Positions 33,924 to 45,784 of a DNA stretch of 64,000 nt are shown piece by piece (positions within the stretch are counted from its first letter, which is position 1; every line of letters starts with the position of its first letter). The notes under the pieces were generated by a model. It was not told the DNA's origin. It did not search any database and worked only from the letters and a program-made list of their open reading frames with translations. The translations under genes and the position numbers were made by a program. This stretch comes from Lyophyllum atratum (taxonomy: Eukaryota > Basidiomycota > Agaricomycetes > Agaricales > Lyophyllaceae), in the NCBI GenBank assembly GCA_014905825.1, contig JACGCN010000013.1:992001-1056000 (forward strand), written 5' to 3'.

Positions 33924-36900
33924 ATGGCTCCGTTTTCCAAACCAGAGACGGTCCTGAAGCAGGCCGAGGGACTAGTCTCCGTCGGCCAGACCCATGCCGC
34001 TCTCCAATCCCTCACAGAAATGTTCTCCTCCAAGCGCTTTCGATCCACACCCCTCACGGCGCTTGAGCCCATCATGATGCGCTTCGTCGAGCTCTGCGTC
34101 GATATGCGCAAGGGTCGTACGGCCAAGGAAGGCCTCATGCAGTACAAAAACATTGCCCAGAATACAAGCGTGCAGAGCATCGAATCCGTTATCACTCGTT
34201 TTGTGCAGCTTGCCGACGCCAAGGTGCGCGAGGCACAAGAGAAGGCCGCTGTCAAGTCGGCTGTCGACGTCGATGATCTAGAGGCCAGCGAGACACCCGA
34301 GAGCATTTTGCTGGGTGCCGTCAGCGGTGATCAGAGCAAGGACCGCACAGACCGTGCACTCGTGACCCCATGGCTCAAGTTCCTTTGGGAAAGCTATCGC
34401 ACGTCACTCGAGACGCTTAAGAATAACGCCCGTTTAGAGGTCATCTACCAGGTAAGCTCTCTCCTAATTACCCTGTCGTATATTTCTTCAACTTGGAATC
34501 TCTATAGCAAATTGCTCAGCAAGCATTCAAGTTCTGCTTGAAGCACCAGCGCAAAGTCGAGTTCCGTCGCCTCTGCGAGACCCTCCGCCTGCATCTCTCC
34601 AACGTCGCCAAGTACGCGAACCAACCGCACTCTATCAACCTCTCCGACGCCGATACCCTGCAACACCATCTCGACACTCGCTTTGCCCAGCTAAACACCT
34701 CCGTCGAGCTCGAGCTCTGGCAAGAAGCCTTCCGTTCTGTCGAGGACGTCCACAACCTGCTCACCATGGCCAAAAAGGCCCCGCGCCCGGCTATGATGGC
34801 CAACTACTACGAGAAACTCACCAAGATCTTCCTGATGAGCGGCAACGCACTGTACCATGCTGCCGCCTGGGGACGCTACTACGCCATCGTCACCAGCATC
34901 GGCGGCAAGTCCGACGAAGAGCTCAGCAAACTCGCAGGCCAGGTCCTCGTCAGCGCTCTTGCTGTGCCTGTTGGCCTGCACACCGAGGAGCAGGATGAGC
35001 TCAAAGGCAAGAACGCCCGGCTCACTGCGCTCTTGGGCCTTACAAAGGTGCCCACCCGCGCTGGTCTGCTCAAGGATGCTGTCAGTCTTTTTTGCCTTGT
35101 TCAATACTTAGACTTCGAGGCTAACATCGTACCATCCACAGCTCTCCCGGGACGTCCTCAAGCTCTCCCCTGAGCCTATCAAAGCGCTTTACAACATCCT
35201 CGAAGTAACCTTCGACCCCCTCACCCTCTGTGCCGTCATCGCGCCCATCCTCTCCTCACTTTCCGCCGAGCAGACCCCCGACTCGCCCTACGCACCCTAT
35301 CTCCCCCTCCTCCAACGCGCCCTCCTCTCGCGGCTCCTCTCCCAGCTCGCACAGGTCTACTCCACCATCACGCTTACGAGCCTCCTCTCGCTCGTCGAGC
35401 CCCTACGGGCCGCGGGCCTGCCGGGTGCGTACGACGACGCGCAGATCGAGGGGTACGTCATGGGCTGCGCGCGCCGTGGCGAGCTCAGCATCCGCGTGGA
35501 CCACAAGGCGGGGAGCATCACCTTCGTCGACGATGCCTTTGCGCCTGGGGACGAGCAGACCGCCGGCGCGAGCACGTCTGCTGCGGCCGGGGAGGTGGGG
35601 GTGCAGCCGTCGATGGCGGAGCTGGTGAGGACGAGGCTGGGGAAGATTGCGGGGGGGTTGTATTATTCGATTGGGAGGTTGGAGCGAGAGGAGAGGAGGG
35701 GGAGGGAGGGGGTGAGTGAGGAGGAGCAGAGGGAGAGGTTTGAGGGGCTGGTTAAGGCGGCGGAGGGGGAGAGGAAGGCGTTGCAGTTGAGGAGGGCGTT
35801 GATGGCAAGGAGGAGGGAGCTGTTGAGTGAGTTGAGTGTGAGGAAGGAGAAGGAGGAGACGAGCAGGAGGGCGGAGATTTCGAGGAGGGAGAAGGAGGAG
35901 GAGAGTAAGAGGGTGAGGGAGGAGATGAAGAGGAAGGAGCAGGAGAGGACGAAGAAGGAGCTGGAGACGATTAGGAATGATGAGGCGAAGAAGTATGCGC
36001 AGAGTTTGGTGGATAAGGGTATCTTGAAGCCGAATGATGTTGATGTGAGTCGTTTTGGGGCCTTTTGTTGTGATGTCCGTGTACTGAGTGTGTGCGATAG
36101 AAACTCGAGACGATCGATACGGAAGGCCTCATCGTCATCCAAGTGGCGCAGCTCGAAAAGGAAAAGAAGGAGCTCTCGGAGCGCCTCCGCATCATCGCCA
36201 AGCGCGTGGATCACGTCGAGCGCGCCTACCGCAAGGAGGAGCGGCCCATGGTCGCACAGGACTACGAGCAGCAGCAGAAGAACGACCGCGAGACGCATGA
36301 GATGGTGCAGCGTGCGCGCAAGGAGGGCTCGTATGTCGCGTACGAAGAGGATATGGCTACTAAGCAGCGGCTCGCGAGGATGATGGACGACTACACGGCG
36401 AGGCGTGAGGCTATTGTGGCGAAGAAGGCGTCGGAGTTCGCGAAGAGGAAGGAGGCGGCGCTTAAGAAGATCGAGGAGGAGAAGACCAAGAGGCGGAATG
36501 CGGTTCTCAAGGCGAGGGAGGAGGAGAAGCAGAGGGAGGAGAAGGAGGAGAGGTTGAGGAGGGAGGAAGAGGCGGAAGAGGCCAGGCTTGCAGAAGGTAC
36601 GTTTTATTTATTTTTGATCGTTGGGTGTTGGATCGTTATGCTCATTGAACCACAGAACGTGCTGCAGAGGAAGAACGCCTCCGCGCCGAGGAAGAAGCTG
36701 CCGCCGAGGCCGCAGAAGCTGCCAAGCGCGAAATAGAAGAAAAAGCTGTCGCCCTCCGAAAAGAGCGCGAAGCCGAACGCGCAGCCGCATTCGAAAAGGC
36801 CCGCCTCCAACAACAGCGCGAGGAGGAGGCCGAGGCACGCAGACTCGCACGTCTGAACGAGCCAAAGGCACCCCTCCGCGCCCCCGTCGCTGCCCGCGCC

Positions 36901-37263
36901 AACGGCGGCGAGCCTTCCGTATGGCGCCGCCCCACCCCCGTGAGCTCGGTGCCGGCCACCCCGACACGCGCTGCGGCCGTCGCTACGCCCCCACCGCGTT
37001 CGGACAGCCCTGCTGGTGCGGCGCCGCCCCGGTTCGTGCCTGGAGGCGCGGCTGCTGCGGGAGGAGGAGGAGGAGGATGGCGTGAGAGGGAGGCGGCGAG
37101 GAAGGCTGCGGGTGGTGGTGCTGCGCCTCCTCTTCGCGGTGCTGGGACGGCTTCGCCCCGCCCGGGTGCGGCGCCGCTCCCAAGGGGGGAGGAGCCTAAG
37201 AAGGACGATGATGGGTTCCAGCCGGCGAAGGCGGTGTATCGCCCTAGACAAGCTAGATCTTAG
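33924..37263 (+). CDS. TIF32: Translation initiation factor eIF3 subunit A
   Basis: ATG 33924 starts [18 protein letters not shown], the conserved eIF3a N-terminus. Family landmarks: [59 protein letters not shown] and [16 protein letters not shown]. The PCI domain lies around residues 320-500 (including [20 protein letters not shown] with GSITFVDD). A very long charged helix follows ([16 protein letters not shown] repeats) and then a Pro/Ala/Gly-rich tail ending [13 protein letters not shown] at TAG 37263. Four introns (about 34452, 35080, 36044 and 36597) keep the frame; about 1,030 residues. eIF3a scaffolds the eIF3 complex on the 40S subunit near the mRNA channels and supports scanning. 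It is single-copy and essential in fungi, so its position between inverted repeats is notable. Confidence 0.96.
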
Positions 37264-37796
37264 GTGCGGATGTGATGTGATATAGTGGGTGGTTTGGGTT
37301 CAGTTTTTGGATCTTGGCGTCTGCTCTCGTATTTTTCGTTGTGTATGCATACACTTTCGCTTTCAATCTATTTTTGCTTTATTTCACTGTTTCGGTTGTG
37401 TATGTGAAGATGAAGTTAGAGGGAGCCTTGTCGGACATGGTGCAAATCTGTCTTCATCGATAATCGTGGCAGGGTGCATGCGCCATGAGTCGGCCTTCAA
37501 GCTTCAGCTTCAATGGTTGAAGTGGACAAACTGCATTTGCTCTGAACAACTTGAAGTCGTTGCTTCGACACGTCACGCCTGGACACAACACGCCACAAAG
37601 CCTTTTTACACACCCCTGATACCGCTCAATAAAAGAATAACCACTTCCGGAAGTCAGGTATTCCGACAGTCTTTGGCATCAAAACCGGAGGGAGTACATA
37701 CCTACCTATGCCCAATGCAAGGGTCACCGCATGATCACCTGCCAACGCGTCCCAAAACTCATGCGAAGTCGCCAGTCATTGAGAACGTAGGATTTT
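37264..37796. other. 3' flank of eIF3a
   Basis: About 530 bases holding the eIF3a 3' UTR (T-rich at 37300-37390) and unassigned sequence up to the repeat. No gene or motif can be supported. Confidence 0.4.
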
Positions 37797-38446
37797 GCGC
37801 ATTTCCACCTGGAAGGAGTCGATTCGCGCTCTAAAAATACCAAAAAAAGAAAAAAGAAAAAGAAAAAGGAAAGGCCATATCCTGGTAGTCGGACAGCCCC
37901 AGTGTACCGCCGCCAGCAGCAGTACCTGGAGCCGCTGACACATCCCGCAGTCACAGACTACAAGTGTATCAGGACCCTGTCTTGGGCGCCCGAGGCCGGA
38001 CTTGGCTATAAGTCTCTGTGTGGGTTGTGTAGCGGGAAGTAGGTTTTTGCATTTTGTTCAGCCCTCGGGTCGCACTCCGATAGGATCGGGATTTCTGACA
38101 GCTGCCATTTTCTCGATAACTTCATTCGTCTTCGCTCTTCTTTCGCGAAGTGACGTCTGCGATGTATAGCAGCCGTTTGCATACGATATGACCTGTCGTA
38201 ATTATCATTACCAACCACGGCCAAAAGGGAGGAAATCATCGCAAACCTGTTATTCCCAATGAACAACACCAACACAGCACGATCAAACAAGGACTACCCA
38301 CTGCAGCCGAACAATGCCTGTAGTCGTACGTGGTCTGGGTCCGAGGCGGGTTGCGATTCTTTCCTTGTAAAATGGTCACATCCAGCAATTCCGGCCAAAT
38401 CTCCGTAGAGCCATCGAGCATCATTAGGTCTGCATATATCGATCAA
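37797..38446 (-). repeat. Right copy of the ~0.6 kb inverted repeat flanking eIF3a
   Basis: The reverse complement of 32326-32935 with scattered differences. Matching words include accgccgccagcag, cgactaccagga on the complement, tatcaggaccctgtcttggg (37967-37986) and gatcgggattt. It carries an A-rich run (aaaaaaagaaaaaagaaaaagaaaaagg, 37840-37870) near its left end that the other copy has only as a short T run, so this tract has expanded or the other has shrunk. No coding capacity is seen. Confidence 0.75.
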
Positions 38447-38792
38447 AGATCGAACGCGGATGCCTTGCGAAACATTTATGCCAATAACCAGGGCGTCGGT
38501 CGCTGTCCGCAGTTTACATGCTCAGATTGGGAAGACGGGACTGGTGGCCTCGAGTCCCGTCACCAAAGCATATAGGTAGACATGACACACAGGATCATCG
38601 CCAACATCGCCACGGAGAAAGCAAGAGTCCGGTAATCTGTGATATTGCGGCAATATATGTGCAACGCTTCGACCAACATGGGCGCAGCCTAAGATCAAAA
38701 GATTGATTCGAAAAAGGAAGTAAAAACCCATTAGAATTGCGTCTCGTATTGCTCGTCCTGTCCGCCAGTCTGCTCCTCCCAGACACCAATTT
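38447..38792. other. Intergenic, 3' side of the secreted-protein gene
   Basis: About 350 bases with no supported gene. A weak minus-strand frame at 38522-38830 overlaps the true coding end of the next gene and is not credible. Confidence 0.4.
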
Positions 38793-41000
38793 TCAGACCT
38801 TCTCAAACGCCAGAACAACCTGAGGAGCACCTTCCAGCGTATCCGGTATGGTATACGTCAGGTTATAATACATCAGGTCATTAAGCGTCCCAAGACCGTA
38901 CTCGAAGAGTCGGGTGCCGTGCACAACGACGTTGCCAGACAGGCTCAGCCGCAGACCAGGGAGCACAGCGGTTCCATTTTCCAGGAAGTCGGCACCAAGG
39001 GAGACATGTCTGAAGCCTGAGATGAGGAATGTCATCACCTTCGAAGTACCAGTCTCAAGGTCAGGAAAGGCGCGGGAAGGTGGGTATGAGATGGTCAGGT
39101 TTTTAGAAGTCGCGATGGCGGATATAGTACGTGACGTCGAATAATGCTACGCCGCGAGGTTTCAATTATTTTCAGGATCTAGAAACGCATTGAACCAGAC
39201 TGACCGAAATCCAGGCGGTGCCTGACTGCCCTGCATCCCATAAAATGACACCAGGCGTAAACGCGGTTGGGTTTATGGCGGGGCCCCCAATGACATTGCT
39301 ATCGACCTCGATTCCGCCGACGCTGAGACCCGTCTGGGTCCAAGATGAATAGTTTCGTGCATATGCGAGATTATCGAATGGCAGGGACACGGCTTGGGCG
39401 AAATGGGCATGGCCATGATCGGCGAGTTTGACAAGCTTCGAGCGCACAGAGGGAGATACGTATTTGTCGTGGAATTTGGAGACCAGGGGTGTTCTGAATA
39501 GAAACAGGGTTAGCCATTTCGGGATTGCGAAGAAGGATATTAGTCACAATGCTATGATAGCTGCGTCGCCGTAATGTTCGCTTCCGACGAGAGGTAGTGG
39601 CAACGGAGCGGAACCATCATCCAGTCCTCCGATAATTCCAGCGACTTGCGCTCCCAGGATTCCGAAATATGATTTCTAGCATAATTATTGGATAAGGTTG
39701 ACCGGTATACAGGATGGCGTCTTTGGGACGCTTACCATGGAGAACCCGTACGTTCTGTCCCAAGGCCCGCCTAGCGTCTTCAGGGTCGGGTTCCATAAGT
39801 TTCCGATTTGCTCCCATGTCTTCGTGATAATATCAGCGGCTCGTCCAGCGATTGTAGAGTTTGATGGCATATAACCCGAGAGAGAAAGAGCGAAGAGCGT
39901 GACGCCTGTGTATGTCCCAGAGTTGAACTAAAAAATGAAGAAATGTAGGTTGCGTATCAGGTTTATAGAGAATGGCATTTTACCTCGCTCAAAGTGCTGT
40001 ATCGGTCGAATTCAACGATCGCCTGACGTGCCCATTCGTTGCCCCAGAACGTCATGTTGGCATCGCCCATCATATGTCCAACATAGGTGGCAGACATTAC
40101 GCGCATGTACCTATTTATTGTCAGAGAAGGGAAGTGGATGCCTGTAACATAGCGCTATACGCACCATGGATTAGAGTAGACAGGATAGACTGGATGGTAG
40201 AAAACTTTAGGAATATGAGACACGTAGAAAGTTTAATTCACTTACGATTATCGCCATCCACACCTGCAACACGATATCCGTCACCGATTGTCGCGTTGTA
40301 CATGCTCCGTTTGATCAGAGCAACAAGATTAGGCTCTAGCAGGTGCTGAAACTCTTCCATAACGATTATCCATGATGTGCAGACGAAGAGACCCTGGTTT
40401 GAATCATAGGACGTGTACAACTGGACATTGGACGTGCGTTGCATGTTAGGGTTAACACATGGCGGGACGGATGAATTGACGAACATGTGGTAGATATACG
40501 GCGCCTGGGTCTGGTGCGTCAATGCGGTTCCTGAAAGTTCCAAACCAGAGTGTAGTTGGATCGCTGTACTGATAAGAAATACTAGATAATAAGAATGACA
40601 AGAGTTCCTGTAAACATGGCAGGCGGGCATGATCGTTGCAAACAACTCACACTTCCCGAATGATGTTGCCTGCAGTCGCGATATCATTGTCCCGGGCGCG
40701 TGCCAAAAGTCCAACCGCATACCAGGCAGAGTACCGAGGGGAACTGAACTTTAAAGGAGTTCGATACGCTTAATTTCACCAATGCGCGAGGAAGGGGGGA
40801 TAACACACCAGGATCGGGGGTGCAAAATTGCTGTCCAAGCCTGTCATTGCATATTCAAAAAGACGCCGCTGGTTTGCAGAGAGGCCATTCAGGTAAGATG
40901 GTGAAGACAGGGAGTCTGTTCCGAAAGCTGCTGCATAATGGCCAGAATAACCAAGTTGAAAGGCTGTAGTGACCGCGACGAGAAGCGAAGTCAGTTTCAT
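38793..41000 (-). CDS. Secreted protein of an uncharacterised fungal family
   Basis: ATG 41000 opens with a signal peptide (KLTSLLVAVTTAFQLGYSGHY then AAAFG). Blocks kept in frame by about seven short introns include RRLFEYAMTGLDSNFAPPIL, SSPRYSAWYAVGLLARARD, a stretch ALTHQTQAPYIYHMFVNSSV, NVQLYTSYDSNQGLFVCTSW, YSNPWYMRVMSATYVGHMMG, STLSEFNSGTYTGVTLFALS, TLGGPWDRTYGFSM, YFGILGAQVAGIIGGLDD and, near the end, GVILWDAGQSGTAW. The last residues are VVLAFEKV at 38793. Many helices with Trp/Tyr/Asn/Gly motifs recall alpha/alpha-barrel carbohydrate-active proteins, but no catalytic signature I know is present. Potential N-glycosylation sites are frequent. It is divergently placed to a GH5 gene across about 750 bp, so a shared wall-carbohydrate context is possible but unproven. 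Confidence 0.65.
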
Positions 41001-41749
41001 GGTCGAGGTAATGAAAGAAAGCTTTTCACATACCTTGGGCGTAAATTCACCCCCTCATATTCGTTTGCTTGAGGAATAACAAATTCATTCTTCGCGTAGG
41101 ACCATTTCTCCACATGAACAATGGTCAGATGGTCGGAGAGGCGGTCCGGATGCGGCCGTCTGAGAATCCAACCCAGGTTGTTCGGCGCGATCCGAGAAGA
41201 CTCCGCGACCCTTCTTTCCTAGTGACTTTCAACCAACTTTAACCAACGAGGATACGGAACGCCCTCGCATATTCCACCCAGACAGAATTAAACTAGAACT
41301 CCCAAGTCTATCCCGAACTCCACAGCGACTCAATGTCGACTCGGGAAATCCTCATTTGACAATCCCACTTCATTCTCTTCCAACATTCAGAGGATGAACA
41401 ACTTGAATTTCCAAACGTTACACTACTTACTACAGAGCGGCTGGTTGACCACGGACCAGGTATATGGACTACATCATATCATCCGTTCTCCTACCAGTGC
41501 CACGGAGATAAATTTGGACTAATGGTGACCCAGTTTCCAGGAGCACTTGCGGAAGAACCTCGGATGATGATGGCGAATGTAGTACTTAACACGCAGGCTG
41601 ATGACCGCAGCTCAAGCCAGATTCCCGCGTTCAAGGCTTACCACTCACATCCAGTTGCAATATCCCATTGCCCACGCCATCCACACATTGAACGTGTCTA
41701 TAGACTGTAACGATCAGAAGAAGGGGTAAGAAGGGGTACAAAAGCGAAC
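41001..41749. promoter_or_regulatory. Divergent intergenic region between the secreted protein and GH5
   Basis: About 750 bp that must contain both promoters of two outward-facing genes. I see short direct words (aaggggtaagaaggggtac at 41720-41738 just before the GH5 start) and no TATA box that I would defend. No RNA gene or extra coding frame is supported. Confidence 0.4.
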
Positions 41750-43689
41750 ATGTCGTTCCTCCATGTCGAAGGCACGAAGATCGTCGATGAGCAGAGAAAT
41801 GAGGTAGTCCTCCGTGGGGCAGGGCTCGGCGGGTGGATGATGTACGTCCTCCATTGTGGTGATGTTGTTCTTGCCTGCCTAGCTTCGAATTTCCCCGTTT
41901 CGATGCATAACTAATTCATTGTGCTGCTGTATCTCGAGTTCGCCAGATATCTTCAGTCTTATGAACTTCGTGTTCTGTCAGTTCTATGGCACCCGTTCAT
42001 GTGGTCTCGCTTTGATTGTGTCGTTTGACTTCGACCGAAATTGAACGAACGGTGCTGACGATGTGGTCCTGCAGGATGGAGAACTTCATCTCAGGTAACC
42101 GACATCTGTTGATTTGGGCTGTGATCCAATGCTAATGAAGATATGTTCCTTAGGTTTCCCGGGCTGCGAGTACCAGATACGCGAGGCGCTGGCGGAGGTC
42201 CTGGGGAAGCAGAAAGCCGAATTCTTCTTCGACAAGGTGAGTACAGTTGATGCGCGCACACAGAAAAAAATTGAGCTCCGCATGATGGGTGTTGTGATAG
42301 TTCTTGGAAAACTTTTTCGCAGAAGAGGATGCCCGATTCTTCAAGTCATTAGGGTTGAACTGCATTCGTATCGCGGTCAACTATCACCACTTTGAAGGTG
42401 TGTTGCCTCATACTTCTCCGCCCCGATCGATCTCATCATGGCCTCACATCGTTGGAAGATGACCAAAACCCACGGGTCCTCAAGTCTAACGCGTTCGTCC
42501 ACCTCGACCGCGCCATCGCCGCCTGCGCTGCACATGCCGTTTACACCATCATCGACTTGCACTCCGCGCCAGGCGGGCAGAGTGGCGGTTGGCATGCCGA
42601 CGCCGGCACACACCGCCCTGCCTTCTGGACGCATAAGGATTTCCAGGATCGCGTCGTGTGGCTGTGGACCCAGCTGGCGCGGCGCTACAAGGATAACCCG
42701 TGGGTCGCGGGATACAACGTACTCAATGAGCCCGCGGATCCCTCTCCCCGGGCACAAGGGCTCGTGAGGCTGTACGATAGGGTGTGTGCGGCTATACGCG
42801 GTGACGGGGATGGCGGGGCGGTGGATGAGAGGCATATCTTATTTCTGGATGGGAATACGTTCGCGACCGATTTTAGTGGGTTCCCTGATGATGTGAAGGA
42901 TGGGGGGCGGTGGCCTAACGCGGCGTTCGCGATTCATGATTATGCGCCAGAGGGGTTCCCCGGTGACCGCGGGGAGAATTATAAGGGGACGCCGGAGGAG
43001 GTGAACGTGTTGAGAAAGAAGTATGAGAGGAAGAGAGGGTGGATGGACGAAAGGGGACTCTGTGTCTGGAATGGGGAATGGGGCCCAGTATACGCACGGA
43101 GGGAGTATGATGGCGACGAGACCGACGAGATCAATGAGCGGAGGGAGAGGGTTTTGAAAGACCAGTTGGGGATCTATAAAGAGGTGGGTTCGCCTTGCAA
43201 CGTCTAGTTAGCTTTGTGTGTGCGGAGGTCGTGCTGATCACTGTGCAGGACAAGCTAAGCTGGTCTATCTGGTTGTACAAAGATATAGGGTTTCAGGGGA
43301 TGGTCTACGTCTCCCGGGACACGCCCTACATGCAGCATTTCCGAGACTTCTTGGCGCGTAAGCACCGGCTCGCCGTGGACGCCTGGGGTAAAGATGATAC
43401 TGATGTGAAACACATCTACGCACCCATTGAGGCGCTCATCCGGGATTCCGTGGCCGATGAATCTCACCTGAAGTTGTACCCGCCGTTGTGGACCGTGCAA
43501 GAGCGCGTCACGCGGATCTCGCGGACGATATTAGTGGCGGAATTTCTTGTAAGGGAGTGGGCAGAGATGTTTAGAGACATGGAAGAGGGACGGTTAGAGG
43601 AGTTGGCAAGGAGCTTCAGGTTCGAAAGTTGTGAGAAGCGGGAGGGGCTCAATAAGGCGTTGAGGGAGCATGCGGGGGTAGAATTGTAG
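41750..43689 (+). CDS. Glycoside hydrolase family 5 enzyme without a signal peptide
   Basis: ATG 41750 gives SFLHVEGTKIVDEQRNEVVL then RGAGLGGWM, the usual start of the GH5 (beta/alpha)8 barrel. After four or more introns, blocks read ENFISGFPGCEYQIREAL, FKSLGLNCIRIAVNYHHFE, YTIIDLHSAPGGQSGGWHAD, then YNVLNEPADP, which holds the acid/base Glu, AIHDYAPEGFPG, and WNGEWGPVY, which holds the nucleophile Glu. A C-terminal extension follows SWSIWLYKDIGFQGMVYVS and ends at 43689. Both catalytic Glu and the His/Asn positions look intact, so it should be an active retaining glycosidase on a beta-linked glucan or glycoconjugate. The absence of a signal peptide suggests an intracellular or unconventionally exported enzyme; some fungal GH5 relatives act on glycolipids. 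The substrate cannot be read from sequence. Confidence 0.88.
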
Positions 43690-44545
43690 AGGGAGGCGGA
43701 TCAGTGAAGATCAGTGCTGTGCAGCCTTTGCTCCCTGTCGCTTTGAATGCCCCTGACATGAGCCGAGGTAGAAAATCGATGTTCCAAGCTCAAGGCTGGA
43801 TGACCCTGTTTGATGGAGTCTTTCGGCACATGTAAGTAGCTGTGGAGAATCGAAACTCATTCGAAATTTGGTGTATGAGTTCTCTCCAGAAGGATTTCCA
43901 AGTGGTGCTGATGCTTGGAAGGAAGATTTGGCGATACGGGCCGGCGCACATCGGGATCTGTCGGAAAGTTGATGTTGCACTCGAGGCTGTGACTAGAATT
44001 CGGCGGTGTTTGGGCGTCGGCTGGCTGATTGGTGTGTAGTTGGATGGGATGGCGGGGTCTGAGCGAAAATCTGTCGATAGAACGATGCCGGAGCCGACTC
44101 TAGCCAACGGCCCTGCAAGATGTGTGATGCAGTCATGGGAAGAAGTGGTCTTGCTGCGTTTCAGCCAGTTCCTGATGCTCACTGAGATGGATGGCTTCAC
44201 CGTTTCGTTCTCAAAGAGAACATTTTCCGGCCCGATTAGGCTTTTTGATGCGTGGGGCGACTTTCAAACGCGCAACAATCGCGTATCGTTTCAGGTCCAT
44301 CAGAGCATTCCAATCATGCTCATTTCGCAAGAACTCTGACCCACCATGGTCTTGCTGACTTTGGCGAAATCACCGGTCGCTGGTTACAAGCTGGTTTACT
44401 TGTTACAGGAGGACCGGAGGTGTTGCCCGGCTGAAAAACTATAACCATCGCGTCACTCTGGTTCTGATTCTCTTGAATCCTGCCGCAGTCTGGCACTGTA
44501 GTCCTCGACCCTCTCCCCTTTGCTTCTCCCGTCGTCGTTGCCGTC
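43690..44545. other. Intergenic, 0.86 kb
   Basis: No supported gene. A 136-codon minus-strand frame (43790-44200) has no recognisable motif and poor start context. The last 100 bases are C/T-rich ahead of the next start. Confidence 0.4.
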
Positions 44546-45784
44546 ATGTTCAGGAAGCACGTACCCGACTTGGATTTGCTGGAGTCCCCGTTAATATCCG
44601 CCAATCCGTTTGGCTCAATACTGGGTGTGGTACCTGGAAGCGCCCTCGCCGAAAGGATTTTCAATGATCCTGGGTCATGGCAGGACACGGAAGACGATGA
44701 AGAGGAGGAATCCACAGAGACCAAGGAGGCGATGGCATGGCTCACAGAGGAGGTGGAGAGATACCATTCAAATGGCGATGAGCTCGCACTGTCACCTATC
44801 GATCGTGACGTGGACATCATGCTCAAGCCTTTCACAGAGAGGTTCAAGTTGGTGTCAACATCTGGATCAAAGCATCAGGTGAACTGGGAAGGTGTTGTGC
44901 AACAGGAAAAGCCACCTCTCCTCCCGCTGTTTGATCACAAGTCATTGGACTTGAACTTCGACCTTCGTATGTCAAAGATATGGGACTCTGGAGGAAAGAT
45001 GTTCCGCTCTTTCCCTTCTCCACTATCACCTGTCAACGAACCCTCTGTAAACAACAACGCAGCCCCTCCGCCCACCACCGAAACCCCACGGCTCGCAGTG
45101 CCGCCTGCATTGAATCTAGACTCGGTGGAAGGGGCCCTCTCACCAATCTTATCGCCGGTTGCTGTTGCGTCAGCGTCGACGACATGGAGCATTCTTGAAT
45201 GGTATGGCGCGCCTCCCACACCTCGAATGAGCGGTCGAGCACCGCTGCTTGGTCATTACCCTGCCACTCCCTTCCACCCAATTCCCCCGGTCCCTCAAAT
45301 TCCCCCTTCCTCCCTCCGCACTCCCTCATCCCCGTCTATAAACGCCACCGTCGCCTCGAAACCACCATCACTCCCGAACCCTCCGAGGAAGGCGACGCCC
45401 CCAGCCACCGACTCGACCCCGCTTCGTCGGCTGCCTATCATCCCCGATCCGGCTCGCAGTAGTCCATCCCCGACCCCAGCATCAACACCACCACGGGTAA
45501 AGTCGCCTGAGCGAACTCCCCGTGGATCAGCGACGCTGCCTCCCCCACCGAGTTCCTCCGCGTCAGATCCTTTTTACCTCTCTCCGAATGCCACGCCAAT
45601 TCGCTCGGGTACCCTCCCCTCTCGGTCGCCTCCCGCAGGTCCGCGACCACGCTCAGGTAATCAATCAATGAGGCGCACGGCATCTGGACGTGATTCTCCC
45701 TCGCCAATTACGATTGCTCCAGCACCGACCCGCACACGCAGGCCCACCCCACCACCTGCGCTACGTCTCGGTGTGCCTGCATGA
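44546..45784 (+). CDS. Intron-less, Pro/Ser-rich disordered protein of unknown function
   Basis: ATG 44546 opens 412 uninterrupted codons, rare in this intron-dense window. The first 140 residues are mixed and partly acidic (SWQDTEDDEEEESTETKEAM, AWLTEEVERYHSNGDELALS, VDIMLKPFTERFKL). The rest is Pro/Ser/Thr-rich with many SP and TP sites (PLRRLPIIPDPARSSPSPTP and similar), ending RPTPPPALRLGVPA. No signal peptide, helix bundle or catalytic motif is seen. The SP/TP density suggests a phospho-regulated scaffold or regulator, an inference only. I do not recognise the family. Confidence 0.6.
   Translation: MFRKHVPDLDLLESPLISANPFGSILGVVPGSALAERIFNDPGSWQDTEDDEEEESTETKEAMAWLTEEVERYHSNGDELALSPIDRDVDIMLKPFTERFKLVSTSGSKHQVNWEGVVQQEKPPLLPLFDHKSLDLNFDLRMSKIWDSGGKMFRSFPSPLSPVNEPSVNNNAAPPPTTETPRLAVPPALNLDSVEGALSPILSPVAVASASTTWSILEWYGAPPTPRMSGRAPLLGHYPATPFHPIPPVPQIPPSSLRTPSSPSINATVASKPPSLPNPPRKATPPATDSTPLRRLPIIPDPARSSPSPTPASTPPRVKSPERTPRGSATLPPPPSSSASDPFYLSPNATPIRSGTLPSRSPPAGPRPRSGNQSMRRTASGRDSPSPITIAPAPTRTRRPTPPPALRLGVPA

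Noticed and set aside
37834..37870. A-rich run in the right repeat as a SINE or retroposon poly-A tail
   Set aside because: The left copy lacks a comparable tract and no target-site duplication is visible, so a tail cannot be claimed.
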